Assembly (NCBI GenBank): GCA_020628755.1
Contig: JAHDEQ010000002.1
Span: 44,898 to 52,817 of the forward strand
Direction of reading: 5' to 3'
Source: Saprospiraceae bacterium
GTDB lineage: Bacteria; Bacteroidota; Bacteroidia; Chitinophagales; Saprospiraceae
Length of the DNA: 7,920 nucleotides
Shown here: positions 5,724-7,920 of the stretch, piece after piece
Layout: each line of letters opens with the position of its first letter
Numbering within the stretch: position 1 is the first letter of the stretch
Translations under genes and position numbers: made by a program
The notes under the pieces: generated by a model
Databases searched by the model: none
What the model saw: only the letters and a program-made list of their open reading frames with translations
What the model was told of the DNA's origin: nothing

Positions 5724-6434
5724 ATGGAAAATACGACTAACCGCCGAATGAAACAATGGACTAAAATCAAAGGAGAAAATGCTTGGACAATGTTCAAGGT
5801 TATCTCTGAATTTGTAGATGGTTTTGAAACCATGAACAAATTAGGTCCTTGTATATCAATTTTCGGCTCGGCTCGGACAAAGCCCGAGCATCCTTACTAT
5901 CAAAAAGCTGTAGAAGTTGCTGCTCGTCTTACTGAAGAAGGTTATGGTATCATTACGGGTGGCGGCCCAGGTATCATGGAGGCAGGCAACAAAGGTGCCG
6001 CCGAAGCAGGCGGATTGTCTGTTGGACTCAATATTGATTTGCCGTTTGAGCAAGGACACAATCCTTATATAGATAGTGCACACAACCTTAACCACCGTTA
6101 CTTTTTTGTACGCAAAGTCATGTTTGTCAAATACGCACAAGCATTTGTCGTTATGCCAGGAGGTTTTGGTACAATGGACGAGTTGTTTGAGGTATTGACC
6201 TTGATTCAAACCAAAAAAATTACACCTGTACCTATTATTTTGGTGGGTTCAGAATTTTGGGGTGGCCTCAAAGATTGGATTACCTCCGTTATGCTCGAAA
6301 AAGCAAAAAATATCAACCCTAAAGACCTTGATTTAATTCCAATTGTGGACGAAACGGACGACATCGTTGCTATCATCAACGATTTTTACGCCGAAGATAA
6401 ATCTAGTAGCCTCAGTCCAAACTACGAATTATAA
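5724..6434 (+). CDS. LOG / TIGR00730 family phosphoribohydrolase-like protein
   Basis: The 236-residue Rossmann-fold protein belongs to the LOG (Lonely Guy, formerly 'lysine decarboxylase-like') family. Characterised members hydrolyse nucleoside 5'-monophosphates, in plants cytokinin ribotides and in bacteria often AMP, to the free base and ribose 5-phosphate. Landmarks are SIFGSAR (45-51), ITGGGPGIMEAGNKGA (77-92), Arg130 in FFVRK, and the signature PGGFGTMDE (145-153) with Glu153; the conserved Arg and Glu are the catalytic pair in the family. An N-terminal extension of about 40 residues precedes the Rossmann core and the C-terminal tail is polar. No signal peptide is present, so it is inferred to be cytosolic. 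The older 'lysine decarboxylase' label is not supported. The phosphohexomutase gene follows after 65 bp with no clear terminator between, so co-transcription is possible. A role in purine or cytokinin-like metabolism is not fixed by the context. Confidence 0.9.
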   Translation: MENTTNRRMKQWTKIKGENAWTMFKVISEFVDGFETMNKLGPCISIFGSARTKPEHPYYQKAVEVAARLTEEGYGIITGGGPGIMEAGNKGAAEAGGLSVGLNIDLPFEQGHNPYIDSAHNLNHRYFFVRKVMFVKYAQAFVVMPGGFGTMDELFEVLTLIQTKKITPVPIILVGSEFWGGLKDWITSVMLEKAKNINPKDLDLIPIVDETDDIVAIINDFYAEDKSSSLSPNYEL

Positions 6435-6499
6435 AATTTTATATCAAACAAATCTAAAATCTGAATTCTTCAATTTTAATTCTAAAATCTAGTAAGCTC

Positions 6500-7920
6500 A
6501 TGATCACAAAAATAAAATTCGGAACAGATGGTTGGCGTGCTATTATCGCCAAAGATTATACCCTCGAAAATCTCAAAAGAGTAGCCACTGCGACAGCAAA
6601 GTGGATGCTCGAAAAAGGTTATTCCAAAGTCGTTATCGGACACGACTGCCGCTTTGGTGGCCAAATGTTTGCCGAAGCAACGGCACAAGTTATGGGTGCT
6701 TATGGTATCAAGGTCAACCTTGCCAAAGGCTTTGTTTCTACTCCAATGGTTTCTTTGGGAGTTGTCAAAACCAAATCTGACCTCGGCGTTGTCATCACAG
6801 CAAGCCACAACCCTCCTTCGTACAATGGGTTTAAACTCAAATCAAATTATGGAGGGCCAACTATTCCTAAAGATATTGCTGAGGTAGAAGCACTTATTCC
6901 TAATGTTTATGCTGTTGAGCAAGACTTGCCTTCGCTTCAAAAAATGATGGATGATGGTTTGTTGAGTTATGTAGATTTAGAACAATTATACCTCGACCAT
7001 GTCAATGCTAATTTTGATATGGATGCTATCCGAAACGCACCTTTTAAAATTGCCTATGATGCCATGTATGGCGCAGGGCAAAACGCCGTAAGGCGTTTGC
7101 TCCCCGATGCCGTTTTATTGCATTGCGACGACGATCCTTCTTTCAAAGGACAAGCGCCTGAGCCTATCCACCGTAATTTAGGAGAATTGTCAAAGACTAT
7201 TGCCAGCGACCCAAGTATTGCTATTGGTTTAGCCAACGATGGCGATGCAGACCGTATCGGAATGTACGACGAAGACGGAAATTTTGTAGATTCTCATCAT
7301 TTGTTGTTGCTCTTATTGTACTACATGGCAGAACACAAAAAGCAATCAGGTAAAGTCGTTATTACATTTTCGGTAACGGACAAAATGAAAAAACTAGCCC
7401 AGCATTTTGGTTTCGACATCGAAGTAACCAAAATCGGTTTCAAATATATCGCTGAAATTATGACGACTCAAGATGTTGTGGTTGGTGGCGAAGAGTCAGG
7501 AGGTTTGGCTGTAAAAGGGCATATTCCTGAACGTGACGGTATCTGGATGGGACTTTTGGTTTTTGAATTTATGGCCAAAACAGGCAAATCTATCAAACAA
7601 CTCATTCAAGATATTTATGATATTGTGGGGCCATTCAATTGCGACAGAGACGATTTGCGTGTAACCAATGAGCAAAAACATGCTATCATTGATATGTGCA
7701 AAAACAATCCATACCAAGCATTTGGCGATTACAAAGTACAAAACATTGAAACGATAGACGGTTTTAAATTCTTTTTGAGTGATAATGAATGGGTAATGAT
7801 TCGACCCTCAGGCACCGAACCCGTGCTGCGTGTGTATGCACAAGCACCAACTGCCGCAGGTACACGCGCTATTTTGGATGCGACTCAAGCAACCATCTTA
7901 GAAAAAGAAGCCGTTGGATA
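6500..7920 (+). CDS. Phosphoglucomutase/phosphomannomutase (alpha-D-phosphohexomutase), 3' end at window edge
   Basis: The frame is open from ATG 6500 to the edge, giving 473 complete codons plus TA. The enzyme interconverts hexose 1- and 6-phosphates through a phosphoserine. All four signatures are visible: FGTDGWR (7-13) at the N terminus; TASHNP with catalytic Ser102; the metal loop DGDADR (247-252), where the three Asp bind Mg2+; the sugar-binding loop GGEESGG (329-335); and the phosphate-binding loop RPSGTEP (435-441) followed by LRVYAQA. About 30 residues follow the last loop, typical for the end of the family, and the final TA could begin a stop codon, so the gene may be almost complete. 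It is cytosolic, supplying sugar phosphates for polysaccharide or glycogen metabolism. Glucose versus mannose preference cannot be told from these motifs. It sits 65 bp after the LOG-family gene. Confidence 0.93.
   Translation, partial: MITKIKFGTDGWRAIIAKDYTLENLKRVATATAKWMLEKGYSKVVIGHDCRFGGQMFAEATAQVMGAYGIKVNLAKGFVSTPMVSLGVVKTKSDLGVVITASHNPPSYNGFKLKSNYGGPTIPKDIAEVEALIPNVYAVEQDLPSLQKMMDDGLLSYVDLEQLYLDHVNANFDMDAIRNAPFKIAYDAMYGAGQNAVRRLLPDAVLLHCDDDPSFKGQAPEPIHRNLGELSKTIASDPSIAIGLANDGDADRIGMYDEDGNFVDSHHLLLLLLYYMAEHKKQSGKVVITFSVTDKMKKLAQHFGFDIEVTKIGFKYIAEIMTTQDVVVGGEESGGLAVKGHIPERDGIWMGLLVFEFMAKTGKSIKQLIQDIYDIVGPFNCDRDDLRVTNEQKHAIIDMCKNNPYQAFGDYKVQNIETIDGFKFFLSDNEWVMIRPSGTEPVLRVYAQAPTAAGTRAILDATQATILEKEAVG

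Noticed and set aside
5856..6209. 117-residue antisense open frame inside the LOG gene
   Set aside because: It is opposite a well-supported gene with family motifs and has no protein-like features.
6453..6490. TCTAAAATCT direct repeat (6453-6462 and 6481-6490) before the phosphohexomutase
   Set aside because: It is a low-complexity AT-rich 10-mer in a short gap; it could arise by chance and has no linked structure.
6482..6887. Open frames on both strands over the start of the phosphohexomutase
   Set aside because: The + frame from 6500 carries all phosphohexomutase signatures, so the others are shadows.

Overview
The window looks like ordinary chromosomal sequence from a Bacteroidota species, most likely of the Cytophagales type. 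The evidence is an AT-rich genome with no clear Shine-Dalgarno sequences, a promoter of the Bacteroidota form (TTG, 19 bp, TAnnTTTG) in front of dtd, and proteins that read like Bacteroidota versions of their families. I see no rRNA, tRNA, CRISPR array, insertion sequence, phage gene or attachment site.

Left part (1-2396): the 3' part of a lipoprotein gene on the + strand (Dabb domain behind a lipobox and a helical linker) runs convergently into a two-gene − strand unit. That unit is dtd (D-aminoacyl-tRNA deacylase) followed 13 bp later by gabD (succinate-semialdehyde dehydrogenase). A short inverted repeat fills the gap between the convergent stops.

Centre (2397-4327): a 446-bp divergent intergenic region lies between dtd and a + strand M20D amidohydrolase. 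It has no convincing gene but is dense in structure: a dtd promoter placed on a terminator-like hairpin, a perfect 11-bp hairpin with a GAAA loop, an 8-bp inverted repeat, TTCGATAA direct repeats 21 bp apart, and six same-strand copies of the heptamer (G/A)TTTTAC. The amidohydrolase ends at a probable intrinsic terminator about 150 bp downstream.

Right part (4328-7920): an NtrC-type sigma-54 response regulator that lacks the usual Fis-type DNA-binding domain is followed at once by a strong terminator. Next come a LOG/TIGR00730 nucleoside-monophosphate phosphoribohydrolase-like gene and, 65 bp on, a phosphoglucomutase/phosphomannomutase that is open to the window edge and may lack only its stop codon. 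These last two could be co-transcribed.

The genes do not form one pathway: they cover semialdehyde oxidation, tRNA proofreading, N-acyl amino acid hydrolysis, sigma-54 signalling, nucleotide metabolism and sugar-phosphate metabolism. I found no convincing new multi-gene system. The points most worth a second look are the regulator without a DNA-binding domain, the structured dtd/amidohydrolase intergenic region, and the lipoprotein form of the Dabb protein.
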